In this document: positions 27,790 through 35,302 of the stretch, piece after piece | How positions within the stretch are numbered: position 1 is the first letter of the stretch | How the letters are laid out: each line of letters begins with the position of its first letter | Assembly: GCF_965216485.1 (NCBI RefSeq) | Contig: NZ_OZ244162.1 | Span: 1,550,001 to 1,614,000, forward strand | DNA from: Algiphilus sp965216485 | GTDB lineage: Bacteria > Pseudomonadota > Gammaproteobacteria > Nevskiales > Nevskiaceae | Direction: 5' to 3' | DNA length: 64,000 bases | Program-made: the position numbers and the translations under genes | The notes under the pieces: generated by a model | The model's database searches: none | What the model saw: the letters and a program-made list of their open reading frames with translations, nothing else | What the model was told of the DNA's origin: nothing

Positions 27790-28439
27790 GCTGGCGATAC
27801 CGACGTAGGGCGCAGCTTCTGGGGGTATTCGCAGAGGTCGCTGATGCAGCAGTTCCCGCACTCCGGCTTGCGCGCCTTGCATACGTAGCGACCGTGCAGG
27901 ATCAGCCAGTGGTGGGCGTCCTTGCGGAACTCGGAAGGCGTCAGCCGCACCAGGCGGTCTTCGACCTCGCGCACGGTCTTGCCAGGGGCCAGCCGCGTAC
28001 GGTTCGAGACCCGAAAGATATGGGTGTCGACGGCGATGGTGGGCTCGCCGAAGGCGGTGTTCAGCACGACGTTGGCGGTCTTGCGCCCGACCCCGGGCAG
28101 CGCCTCCAGCGCCTCGCGCGAGCGCGGTACCTCGCCGCCATGCTGCTCGACCAGCATGCGGCACAGCTTGATCACATTGGCCGCCTTGGCGCGGTAGAGG
28201 CCGATGGTCTTGATGGTGTCGCGCAGGGCGTCCTCGCCGAGGGCCAGGATGGCCTCGGGCGTATTCGCGCGCGGGAACAGGCGGGCCGTGGCTTTGTTCA
28301 CGCCGATATCGGTGGCCTGCGCGGACAGCACCACCGCGACCAGCAGTTCAAAGGGCGTGTCGTAGCGCAACTCGGTGGTGGGCGCCGGCTTTTCGGCGCG
28401 CAATCGCTCGAAGATGGCGCGCCGCTTGTCGGCGTTCAA
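27786..28439 (-). CDS. nth: Endonuclease III (DNA glycosylase/AP lyase)
   Basis: Removes oxidised pyrimidines and cleaves at abasic sites. 217 residues from a TTG start (TTGA overlap with the rsxE stop); this reproduces the E. coli N-terminus (LNADKRRAIFERLRAEKP). The helix-hairpin-helix LPGVGRKTANVVL carries the catalytic Lys, and AVDTHIFRV the catalytic Asp. The [4Fe-4S] pattern C-X6-C-X2-C-X5-C is complete (CKARKPECGNCCISDLC). Last gene of the rsx operon, as in E. coli. Confidence 0.96.
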   Translation of the reverse strand: MNADKRRAIFERLRAEKPAPTTELRYDTPFELLVAVVLSAQATDIGVNKATARLFPRANTPEAILALGEDALRDTIKTIGLYRAKAANVIKLCRMLVEQHGGEVPRSREALEALPGVGRKTANVVLNTAFGEPTIAVDTHIFRVSNRTRLAPGKTVREVEDRLVRLTPSEFRKDAHHWLILHGRYVCKARKPECGNCCISDLCEYPQKLRPTSVSPA

Positions 28440-29122
28440 CGCGCCGAAGCCTCGCCGGTCACCGCTGATGCCGGGGCGCGCTGCGCCTTCTGCTGCGCGC
28501 GCTGATCCAGCCATTGCTTGCCGGCAACCAGAAAGCCAAGGCCGATGAAGGCACCCGGCGGCAGGGCCGCGAGCAGCCATCCCTCGAAGCCGGGCACCAG
28601 GGTGATGGTCCAGTTCGCCGCCGCGGCGCCGAACAGCATGTCGGCACCGGCCAGCAATGTGCCCTGGCCGAGTGCTTCGCGCAGGGCGCCCAGGGCGATC
28701 AGCACGACACCGAAGCCGGCCCCCATCATCAGGCCGTCAAAGGCGGCGCGTTGCACTGTGTTCTTGGAGGCAAAGGCTTCTGCACGGCCGAGGATCATGC
28801 AGTTGGTGGTGATCAGCGGGATGAAGATGCCCAGCCGCAGGAACAGTTCGTGCAGATAGGCGTTCATGAAGAGTTCGACCGCGGTGACCGCAGCGGCAAT
28901 GATCATGACGAAAATCGGGATGCGGACTTCCTTGCGGGTATGGCTGCGGATCAGCGATACCAGTACGTTGGTCAGCACCACCACGACGAGCGTCGCGAGC
29001 GCCATGCCGGTAGCGTTGATCACGGTGCTGGAGGTGGCCAGCAGGGGGCACAGTCCCAGTAGCTGCACCATGGCTGGGTTGTTCTTCCACAGGCCTTCGT
29101 GGGCGATCTTGCTGTAGCTCAT
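28436..29122 (-). CDS. rsxE: Rnf/Rsx electron transport complex subunit E
   Basis: Membrane subunit, 228 residues, with about six helices. LWKNNPAMVQLLGLCPLLAT at the N-terminus and the ITTNCMILGRAEAFASKN segment are hallmarks shared by RnfE and its homologue RnfA; their paired cysteines hold an intramembrane iron centre in the complex. The C-terminal tail is Ala/Gln/Arg-rich. ATGA-type overlap with rsxG upstream. Confidence 0.95.
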   Translation of the reverse strand: MSYSKIAHEGLWKNNPAMVQLLGLCPLLATSSTVINATGMALATLVVVVLTNVLVSLIRSHTRKEVRIPIFVMIIAAAVTAVELFMNAYLHELFLRLGIFIPLITTNCMILGRAEAFASKNTVQRAAFDGLMMGAGFGVVLIALGALREALGQGTLLAGADMLFGAAAANWTITLVPGFEGWLLAALPPGAFIGLGFLVAGKQWLDQRAQQKAQRAPASAVTGEASAR

Positions 29123-29814
29123 GAGTGTGCTGTCCCGTTGGAAGCCGGAGCGTTGGGCGCATCGTCCCTGCCACCTTCGAAGAGCTGCCGCTGGTGCGCC
29201 TCGAAGAAGGCGAGCACCCGCGCCACCTGGCGCACTACCGCGCGCGGGGTGATGGTCGCGCCGGAAAACTGGTCGAAGACGCCGCCATCACGCTTCACCT
29301 CCCAGTCGTCTGCGGGCGGGTTGCCCAGGGAACGGCCGTTGAAGGCCAGTATCCAGTCGGTCTTGGCGAGATCGATCTTGTCGCCCAGCCCGGGCGTTTC
29401 GCGGTGAGACACCGCGCGCACGCCGGTGATGGTGCCGGACAGATCGGTGGCGATCAGCAGTCGGATATCACCGCTGTAGCCCTGCGGCGTGGTGATGTCG
29501 AAGACGGCGGCCGTCGGCTCACCGTCCTGGCGTGCCCGATAGACCGTCACCGGGTCGCGGGTTCCGAGCGCATCCAGCCACTCGCTATCGGTAATGCGCA
29601 GAGTGTCCTCGGTGATCGCATTGCTGTAGCGCTCCGCCGGAAGCACGGCGTGCAGCTGCCGCTCCAGCGTGGCCTGGACGTTGGCGGCGATCTGCGGCGC
29701 CGTCACTGCATGCGAGGCTGCCAGCAGCAGGGCGCCGGCCATGCCAAAGACGGCCAGCAGACCGCCCGAGACGAGCATCTGGCGCAGCATCGGAGGCATC
29801 TTCTCGCCCGTCAC
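29119..29814 (-). CDS. rsxG: Rnf/Rsx electron transport complex subunit G (covalent flavoprotein)
   Basis: Periplasmic FMN-carrying subunit, 231 residues from a GTG that overlaps the rsxD stop (GTGA); ATG 29799, five codons in, is the alternative. One N-terminal helix (about 14-35) anchors the FMN-binding domain, with SHRETPGLGDKI and the flavinylation motif SGATIT at about residues 184-189, whose Thr receives FMN from ApbE. An apbE gene is present 22 kb away in this window. The C-terminal tail is charged. Confidence 0.94.
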   Translation of the reverse strand: MTGEKMPPMLRQMLVSGGLLAVFGMAGALLLAASHAVTAPQIAANVQATLERQLHAVLPAERYSNAITEDTLRITDSEWLDALGTRDPVTVYRARQDGEPTAAVFDITTPQGYSGDIRLLIATDLSGTITGVRAVSHRETPGLGDKIDLAKTDWILAFNGRSLGNPPADDWEVKRDGGVFDQFSGATITPRAVVRQVARVLAFFEAHQRQLFEGGRDDAPNAPASNGTAHS

Positions 29815-30845
29815 GGCGCATCCTCCGGGTGGCGCTGCTGGCCATAGACGCGTGGCTGCGTGTACTGGTCGATGAGGGGGACGCAGAGATTGAGCAGCAG
29901 CACCGAGAAGGCGATGGCGTCCGGATAATTGCCCCAGGTGCGGATGATCACGGTCAGCGCTCCAATGGCCAGACCGTAATACAGGCGGCCCATCGGCGTG
30001 GTGGCAGCCGATACCGGGTCGGTGGCGATGAAGAAGGCGCCGAGCAGCGTCGCGCCCGCCAGGAGGTGCCACAGCGGAGAGGCAAAGCGGCTGGGATCGT
30101 ACAGCCAGAAGGGCAGTGCGAAGAGACCAACGCCGAGCAGCACGCCGAGCACGATCCGCCAGGCCGCCCATTTGCGATGGACCAGCCAGGCGCCACCTGC
30201 CAGCCAGGCGAGCGCGATCCAGGCGTAGCCATCACGAAACAGGCCGGCGACACTGCCGCTGGAGACCTCGGCCAGCGTCGCGCCATCGCCGACCCCGGTG
30301 CGTACCGCATCCAGCGCGGTGGCCGCGCTGATCGCGTCCATCTGCGCGGTCCATTCGCCGGAGAAGGGAATCGCAAGCTGTGCCAGCGCGGCGCCCGCAT
30401 CGCGCCAGATCGGCGCCAGCTCCGGCCACAGCGAAAGCTGCAGCGGGAAGGAAACGAGCAGCACAACATAGCCCAGCATGGCCGGATTGAAGGGGTTGGC
30501 GCCCAGGCCGCCGTAGATCTGCTTGCCGAGCACAATGGCACAGACGCCGCCGACCACCGGAATCCACCAAGGTGTCAGCGGTGGCAGCGCCAATGCCAGC
30601 AGGACACCGGTCACCAGCGCGGTGTTGTCGCGCATCTGCAGACCCGGCTTGCGGCCACGGGCCTTGAGCCAGGCCGCTTCGGTGGCACAGCAGGCACCGG
30701 CGCAGAGCGCGATGTTGAGCAGCACGCCGGGGCCGAACAGCAGGACGTAGAGCGCAATGCCTGGCGCCAAGGCCGCAAGCACGCGCGCCATCACCCCACC
30801 GACGCTGATGCGCACCGGCAGATGCGGCGAGGAAACCGTGCTCAT
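29811..30845 (-). CDS. rsxD: Rnf/Rsx electron transport complex subunit D
   Basis: Polytopic membrane subunit of 344 residues, homologous to NqrB. Typical segments: MRDNTALVTGVLLALALPP and KQIYGGLGANPFNPAMLGY. A covalent FMN site is expected at SAAT (about residues 173-176). The C-terminal half holds FFIATDPVSAATTPMGRL. It overlaps rsxC upstream and rsxG downstream by 4 bases each. Confidence 0.95.
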   Translation of the reverse strand: MSTVSSPHLPVRISVGGVMARVLAALAPGIALYVLLFGPGVLLNIALCAGACCATEAAWLKARGRKPGLQMRDNTALVTGVLLALALPPLTPWWIPVVGGVCAIVLGKQIYGGLGANPFNPAMLGYVVLLVSFPLQLSLWPELAPIWRDAGAALAQLAIPFSGEWTAQMDAISAATALDAVRTGVGDGATLAEVSSGSVAGLFRDGYAWIALAWLAGGAWLVHRKWAAWRIVLGVLLGVGLFALPFWLYDPSRFASPLWHLLAGATLLGAFFIATDPVSAATTPMGRLYYGLAIGALTVIIRTWGNYPDAIAFSVLLLNLCVPLIDQYTQPRVYGQQRHPEDAP

Positions 30846-33205
30846 GAAGCGCCGTCTCCGGCCTGCTTCTGGCGGCTGGCATCCAGTGCCTTCGCGGCCT
30901 TGCGCGCGCGAGCGGCAGCCTTGGCGCGCTCGATCGGGTCATCGCTGTCGGCTGAGCCCGCGCCAGTCGCTGAGGGCGCGTCACCGCCGGGTGTCTCAGC
31001 GGCGGCGGCCTTCTCCGCCTTGCGTGCACGCGCCGCTGCCTTGGCCCGCTCTATGGGGTCATCGCTGTCGGCTGATGGGGTAGGAGTTTCCTGACTGGCT
31101 GTGTTCGGCGTGGCCGAGGTTGCAGCCCCGGCCTTCTCCGCCTTGCGGGCGCGCGCCGCCGCTTTGGCGCGCTCGACGGGGTCGTCTTCGGTGGTCGTTA
31201 CGTCATGATCGGTAGTGGCGCCTGGCTGTTTCGCCGCAGCGTCGCCCGCAGCCGCAGCATCCGCCTTGGCCGCTTTGTGTGCACGGGCGGCAGCCTTGGC
31301 ACGTTCGACCGGATCATCGCTGTCGGTCGACGGGGCGGGGGACTCCGGACCGGCCGATTGACCGGTGGAGGCGCTTGCATCCGCGGCCTTCTCCGCCTTG
31401 CGGGCCCGCGCTGCTGCCTTGGCGCGTTCGACGGGGTCGTCTTCGGCACGAGTTGCGTCGCTCGCGGTGGTGGCGTCGGTTTGCTTTGCGCCAGTGTCGC
31501 TCGCGGCCGCGGTATTCCCCTTGGCCGCCTTGCGGGCGCGAGCGGCTGCCTGCGCACGGGCGACGGGATCGTCCGCAGCTGCTGCCGTGTGGGCCGCGTT
31601 GTCGGAAGCTTGGGCCACGGCCTCGGCCGGTGCGGCGTCGTCCCGGGCGGCCTTGCGCGCCTTGGCTGCGGCCATGGCGCGGGCCACCGGGTCGTCGCTC
31701 GGTGCGGCGGTGGCGGCCTCGGCGGGGGCGCTGGCCTTTTCGGTCGTCTTGGCGGCCGCGGCCTTCTGCTTGCGTGCCTTGCGCGCGGCCTCCTTCTCGG
31801 CCGCCTCGCGCTCAAGTCGCTGCTGGCGCTCTTCGTGGCGGATACGGGCGGCGTCGGCCGCCTGGCGCTCACGCTCCTCGGACCAGATTTCGGTCTTGGC
31901 GAAGCGGTAGTACTGCACCAGCGGGATGTGGCTGGGACAGACCGCGGCGCAGCAGCCACATTCAATGCAGTCGAACAGGTTGTAGTCCTGCACCTTGTCG
32001 AACTCGCGCGCCTTGGCGTGCCAGTAGAGCTGCTGCGGCAGCAGCTTGGCGGGGCAGGCATCGACGCAGGCCCCGCAGCGAATGCAGGGCATGGCTTCTT
32101 CCTGCGGCGGGAGCTCGGCGGAGGGCAGCGCCAGCAGGCAATTGCTCGCCTTGACCACCGGGATGTCGAGATCGGGCAGTTCGATGCCCATCATCGGTCC
32201 ACCCATGAGCAGCCGTCCCGGTGCTTCCGAAAAGCCGCCGAATTGCTCGACCAGGAAGCGCATGGGCGTGCCGATGCGGGCGCGGACATTGCGGGGTGCG
32301 GCCATGGCATGGCCGGTGAGGCTGATCACGCGGTCGGTCAGGGCCTCGCCGAAGACTGCGGCGCGATAGAGCGCGCGCGCCGTCCCCGGGTTCTGGCAGA
32401 CGATGCCGATATCCAGCGGCAGGCCATGGCTTGGCACTTCGCGGCCGGTCAGGGTCTGGATGAGCTGCTTTTCTCCGCCCTGCGGATAGCGGGTGGGCAC
32501 CGTGATGACCTGAATGCGGGCGTCGTGCGCCGCCGCTTCGGTCATGGCGCGGATCGCCTCGGGCTTGTTGTCCTCGATGCCGATCAGGCACTCGGCGGTG
32601 TCCAGCGCTCGCATCATGATGCGGGCACCGGCGATGATCTCGTCGGCCTGCTCGCGCATCAGCGTCTGATCACAGGCGATGTAGGGTTCGCACTCGGCGC
32701 CGTTGATGACCAGGGCGTCCACCGGCTGCGCCGGGTTGAGCTTGACGAAGGTCGGAAAGGAGGCGCCGCCCTGGCCGGCGATGCCGGCGGCGCGCGCGAT
32801 GTCGCGCAGCACGTGGGGCTCGGCCTGCTCCGGATCGCTCAGCACTTCCCAGTCCGGTGGTGCCAGCGTATCGGCGCCGTCGGTGGCGATTACCACGCAG
32901 CGTGCCGGGATGCGGGAGGGATGCGCGACAGGGCGGTCCTCGATGGCAGTGACCGTACCTGAGCTGGACGCGTGGATGGGGAGCGAGACATAGCCCTGCG
33001 CGCGCCCGATGACCTCACCGCGGCGGACGGTCTGCCCAACCTGGACCACCGCCTCGGCCGGTGCGCCAACATGCTGGGCCAGCGGGATGACCAGTTCGGG
33101 GGGCACGGGCGCGACCGCGATGGGGGCGCCGGCGACGAGGTCCTTGTGCTCGTCCAGCTTGAGGCCGCCGGGGAAATCGGAGAGATGCAGCATACGCGCC
33201 GTCAT
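30842..33205 (-). CDS. rsxC: Rnf/Rsx electron transport complex subunit C with repeat-rich C-terminal tail
   Basis: Cytoplasmic subunit that exchanges electrons with NAD(H). 787 residues from the ATG overlapping the rsxB stop. The core (about 1-450) has the N-terminal RnfC barrel domain (KLDEHKDL), the NADH/FMN region with GAECEPYIACDQTLM and GGEKQLIQTLTGREVP, and two [4Fe-4S] motifs (CIRCGACVDACP and CIECGCCAAVCP). A charged coiled-coil linker follows (ERQAADAARIRHEERQQRLE). Then come seven Ala/Arg/Lys repeats of about 19 residues with the core DDPxxRAKAAARARKA, joined by Ala/Thr/Ser spacers. Repetitive tails of this kind are known in gammaproteobacterial RsxC. Confidence 0.95.
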   Translation of the reverse strand: MTARMLHLSDFPGGLKLDEHKDLVAGAPIAVAPVPPELVIPLAQHVGAPAEAVVQVGQTVRRGEVIGRAQGYVSLPIHASSSGTVTAIEDRPVAHPSRIPARCVVIATDGADTLAPPDWEVLSDPEQAEPHVLRDIARAAGIAGQGGASFPTFVKLNPAQPVDALVINGAECEPYIACDQTLMREQADEIIAGARIMMRALDTAECLIGIEDNKPEAIRAMTEAAAHDARIQVITVPTRYPQGGEKQLIQTLTGREVPSHGLPLDIGIVCQNPGTARALYRAAVFGEALTDRVISLTGHAMAAPRNVRARIGTPMRFLVEQFGGFSEAPGRLLMGGPMMGIELPDLDIPVVKASNCLLALPSAELPPQEEAMPCIRCGACVDACPAKLLPQQLYWHAKAREFDKVQDYNLFDCIECGCCAAVCPSHIPLVQYYRFAKTEIWSEERERQAADAARIRHEERQQRLEREAAEKEAARKARKQKAAAAKTTEKASAPAEAATAAPSDDPVARAMAAAKARKAARDDAAPAEAVAQASDNAAHTAAAADDPVARAQAAARARKAAKGNTAAASDTGAKQTDATTASDATRAEDDPVERAKAAARARKAEKAADASASTGQSAGPESPAPSTDSDDPVERAKAAARAHKAAKADAAAAGDAAAKQPGATTDHDVTTTEDDPVERAKAAARARKAEKAGAATSATPNTASQETPTPSADSDDPIERAKAAARARKAEKAAAAETPGGDAPSATGAGSADSDDPIERAKAAARARKAAKALDASRQKQAGDGAS
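30887..31696 (-). repeat. Seven in-frame repeats in the RsxC C-terminus
   Basis: Seven copies of a 57-base unit encoding DDPVERAKAAARARKAEKA or close variants (VARAM, VARAQ, VERAK x3, IERAK x2). Spacers vary from about 15 to 36 residues. The last two copies and their spacers are the most alike, which suggests recent tandem duplication. The unit is strongly basic and helical. Confidence 0.85.
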
Positions 33206-33759
33206 GCGGCCTGCCGCTCCTTGCGCGCATCGGGGGCGGGCCAGGTCCAGGTCTGCTGCGTCAGCGGCACCGGTTCCATTGTGATGCAATCCACCGGGCA
33301 GGGGGGGATGCACAGCTCGCAACCGGTGCAGTGATCTTCGATCACGGTATGCATCTGCTGGGCGGCGCCCAGGATGGCGTCCACTGGGCAGGCCTGGATG
33401 CACTTGGTGCAGCCGATGCACAGATCCTCGTCGATAAGCGCCACCGTCGGCGCCTCCTTGGCCGTGCCATTCTCCGGATTCAGCGGCTTGGGCTCCTTGC
33501 CGAGCAGTTCGGCGAGCTTGATGACGCCCTCCTCGCCGCCAGGCGGGCACTGATTGATATCCGCTTCATCCGCCGCGATGGCCTTGGCGTAGGGCTTGCA
33601 GCCCGGGTAGCCGCACTGGCCGCATTGGGTCTGCGGCAGGATGGCATCAATCTGGTCGACCAGCGGGTCGCCTTCGACCTTGAAGCGCAGGGAGGCAAAG
33701 CCCAGGCCGATGCCGAATACGGCGGCAAGGCCGCCTAGTGCCAGGATGGCTTCAAGCAT
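33202..33759 (-). CDS. rsxB: Rnf/Rsx electron transport complex subunit B
   Basis: Ferredoxin-like subunit, 185 residues. An N-terminal membrane helix (about 2-25) is followed by a 4Fe-4S domain (TQCGQCGYPGCKPYA) and two ferredoxin clusters (CIGCTKCIQACP and CTGCELCIPPCPVDC). An AGGAGG Shine-Dalgarno lies about 8 bases upstream of the ATG. Normally it follows rsxA directly; here it is separated from it by 810 bases of non-coding, repeat-rich DNA, so it may need its own promoter. Confidence 0.96.
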   Translation of the reverse strand: MLEAILALGGLAAVFGIGLGFASLRFKVEGDPLVDQIDAILPQTQCGQCGYPGCKPYAKAIAADEADINQCPPGGEEGVIKLAELLGKEPKPLNPENGTAKEAPTVALIDEDLCIGCTKCIQACPVDAILGAAQQMHTVIEDHCTGCELCIPPCPVDCITMEPVPLTQQTWTWPAPDARKERQAA

Positions 33760-34569
33760 TTAGAAGGCCTCCTGACCGAGAAGTAGTCAAGACAAGAGGT
33801 TTCCATTGTGTATGTACGGCGACGCATCTGATTGACATGGAGAGCGGGAATTCCGAAGCACGATGGTTTTCGCGGGTGGCTGAATGACCAAATATGCTCA
33901 TGGTTCCGCACCCATGATTTGAAGCGCTTCGTACTGATCTCTGCGAACGGTGCGGGTCCCTTTCTCTGCTTGCCCAGAGAAAGGAACCAAAGAGAGTGCA
34001 CCCCACACCTGCGCCGGCCCTAGCGGGCCGGGCCCCTACGTAGCGCTTGTGCTCGGGGTCGGCCTGACACGACGTCCCTGTCGTGACAGGCCTTGGCTGG
34101 CCGTCCATGGCCAGCCATCCCCTGCGCGCAGGCGCTACTCCGGCGCGGGTGCAGGGGATTCCATACGGCTCGTCGCTTCGCGACATTGCTGCGATGCTGC
34201 GCAGCAGCGAGCCAGTCCCCGTGCCCTTGGCGGGTGGCCGGATTGGGTGGCGCGCGCAGTGGGGTGCGAGACAGGACGTCGAGCAAGGGCTGCGGCGCCA
34301 TGGACGGCGCCTCAGCCCGACCCCGAGCACGACCTCCGATCCGGGCACCTGGTGCGGCAACCGCCGCGCCAGGCCACCCGTGGGCACCCTGGCTTTGGTT
34401 CCTTTGGCCGGAACCAAAGGAACCCGCGCGTGCGCAGGCGCTGAATCGCCAGCTGTCCGCCTCAAAGCGCGGAACCGATTAGCGGAGCAGTCCATTCTCC
34501 GCAGGCATAGAGGTCTCGCCACAGGCGGTAGCGTCATTGCATTCGCTTGAAGCGATTCGCTGCGCGCCA
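33760..34569. other. 810-bp non-coding gap splitting rsxA from rsxB
   Basis: No credible gene on either strand: frames here are short, overlapping and of no family. Bases 33760-33954 are AT-richer than the neighbours and could hold a promoter for rsxB, but I see no convincing -35/-10 pair. Bases 33955-34424 form a nested inverted-repeat element (separate entry). Bases 34425-34569 hold nothing recognisable. Confidence 0.7.
33955..34424. repeat. Nested inverted-repeat element (MITE- or REP-like) between rsxA and rsxB
   Basis: The ends are two related hairpins. Left, 33955-33988: GGTCCCTTTCTCTG / CAGAGAAAGGAACC, 13 of 14 paired, 6-base loop. Right, 34397-34424: GGTTCCTTTGG / CCAAAGGAACC, perfect, 6-base loop. 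Inside lie inverted arms in matching order: 34049-34067 with 34312-34330 (18 of 19 bases complementary, GTGCTCGGGGTCGG core), and 34070-34082 with 34270-34281 (CGACGTCC(C)TGTC, one indel). The whole is thus roughly palindromic over 470 bases. It has no transposase and no second copy was noticed in this window. Confidence 0.6.
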
Positions 34570-35145
34570 TCACGCCAACCCCCCAAACCCCATGAAAGCC
34601 AAGGCCATGACACCCGCCGTGATCAGCCCCACCGGCGCCCCCTGAAAGGCCACGGGCACATCCGCCGCGGCAAGGCGCTCGCGGATGCCGGCAAAGAGGA
34701 TCAGCACCAGCGAAAAGCCGAGCCCGGCGCCCAGCCCGTACACCGCCGAGGCGAGGAAGTCATGGGCTTCGCGCAGATTGAGCAGCGCGACCCCGAGCAC
34801 GGCACAGTTGGTAGTGATCAGTGGGAGGTAGATGCCCAGGACCTGGTAGAGCAGGGGGCTGGTCTTCTGCACCACCATTTCCACGAACTGCACCACGGCC
34901 GCAATCACCAGAATGAAGGCGATGGTGCGCAGATATTCCAGCCCGACCGGTTCCAGCACAAAGGTCTGGACGAGGTAGGTCACCACCGAGGACAGCGTCA
35001 GCACGAAGGTGGTCGCCAACGCCATCCCCAGGCTCGATTCCACCTTGCGCGAGACCCCCATGAAGGGGCACAGGCCAAGGAATTGCACGAGCACGAAGTT
35101 GTGCACGAGCACGGCACCGATCAGCAGTAGCAGATATTCAGTCAC
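34570..35145 (-). CDS. rsxA: Rnf/Rsx electron transport complex subunit A
   Basis: Membrane subunit, 191 residues, six helices. The start is GTG 35145 (VTEYLLLLIGAVLVHNFVLV), which aligns with the E. coli MTDYLLL start; an ATG at 35193 would add an unrelated basic leader. FLGLCPFMGVS and PLITTNCAVLGVALLN hold the conserved cysteines that coordinate the intramembrane iron-sulfur centre with RsxE. It is the first rsx gene after metG but is cut off from rsxB by the inverted-repeat island. Confidence 0.94.
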   Translation of the reverse strand: MTEYLLLLIGAVLVHNFVLVQFLGLCPFMGVSRKVESSLGMALATTFVLTLSSVVTYLVQTFVLEPVGLEYLRTIAFILVIAAVVQFVEMVVQKTSPLLYQVLGIYLPLITTNCAVLGVALLNLREAHDFLASAVYGLGAGLGFSLVLILFAGIRERLAAADVPVAFQGAPVGLITAGVMALAFMGFGGLA

Positions 35146-35216
35146 GTCAGGGCTGGTCGAAATACGGGTCCGGCCGCGCGCTGGGCCGAGCAACTGGTAA
35201 TGATCGGACGCGGCGA

Positions 35217-35238
35217 CGATACGTGCAATGACGTATCG
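35217..35238. promoter_or_regulatory. Palindrome upstream of rsxA
   Basis: CGATACGT / ACGTATCG, perfect 8-bp arms with a 6-base spacer, 72 bases upstream of the rsxA start, between it and the metG stop. It could be a protein-binding operator or an RNA hairpin. No family match recognised. Confidence 0.35.
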
Positions 35239-35302
35239 GACTTGGCAATGAGCTTATGACCCGTGACGGGCTGCGACGTCGTCCAGATGGTGCAGATGCC
35301 CC

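Noticed and set aside
30887..31696. Tandem DNA repeats as a mobile or CRISPR element
   Set aside because: The units are in frame, encode one amphipathic repeat of RsxC and have variable spacers, so they are protein repeats.
33752..34573. Open frames of 90-270 codons on both strands between rsxA and rsxB
   Set aside because: They overlap each other in several frames, cross inverted repeats and have low-complexity Arg/Pro/Gly composition. The region is better explained as a non-coding repeat element.
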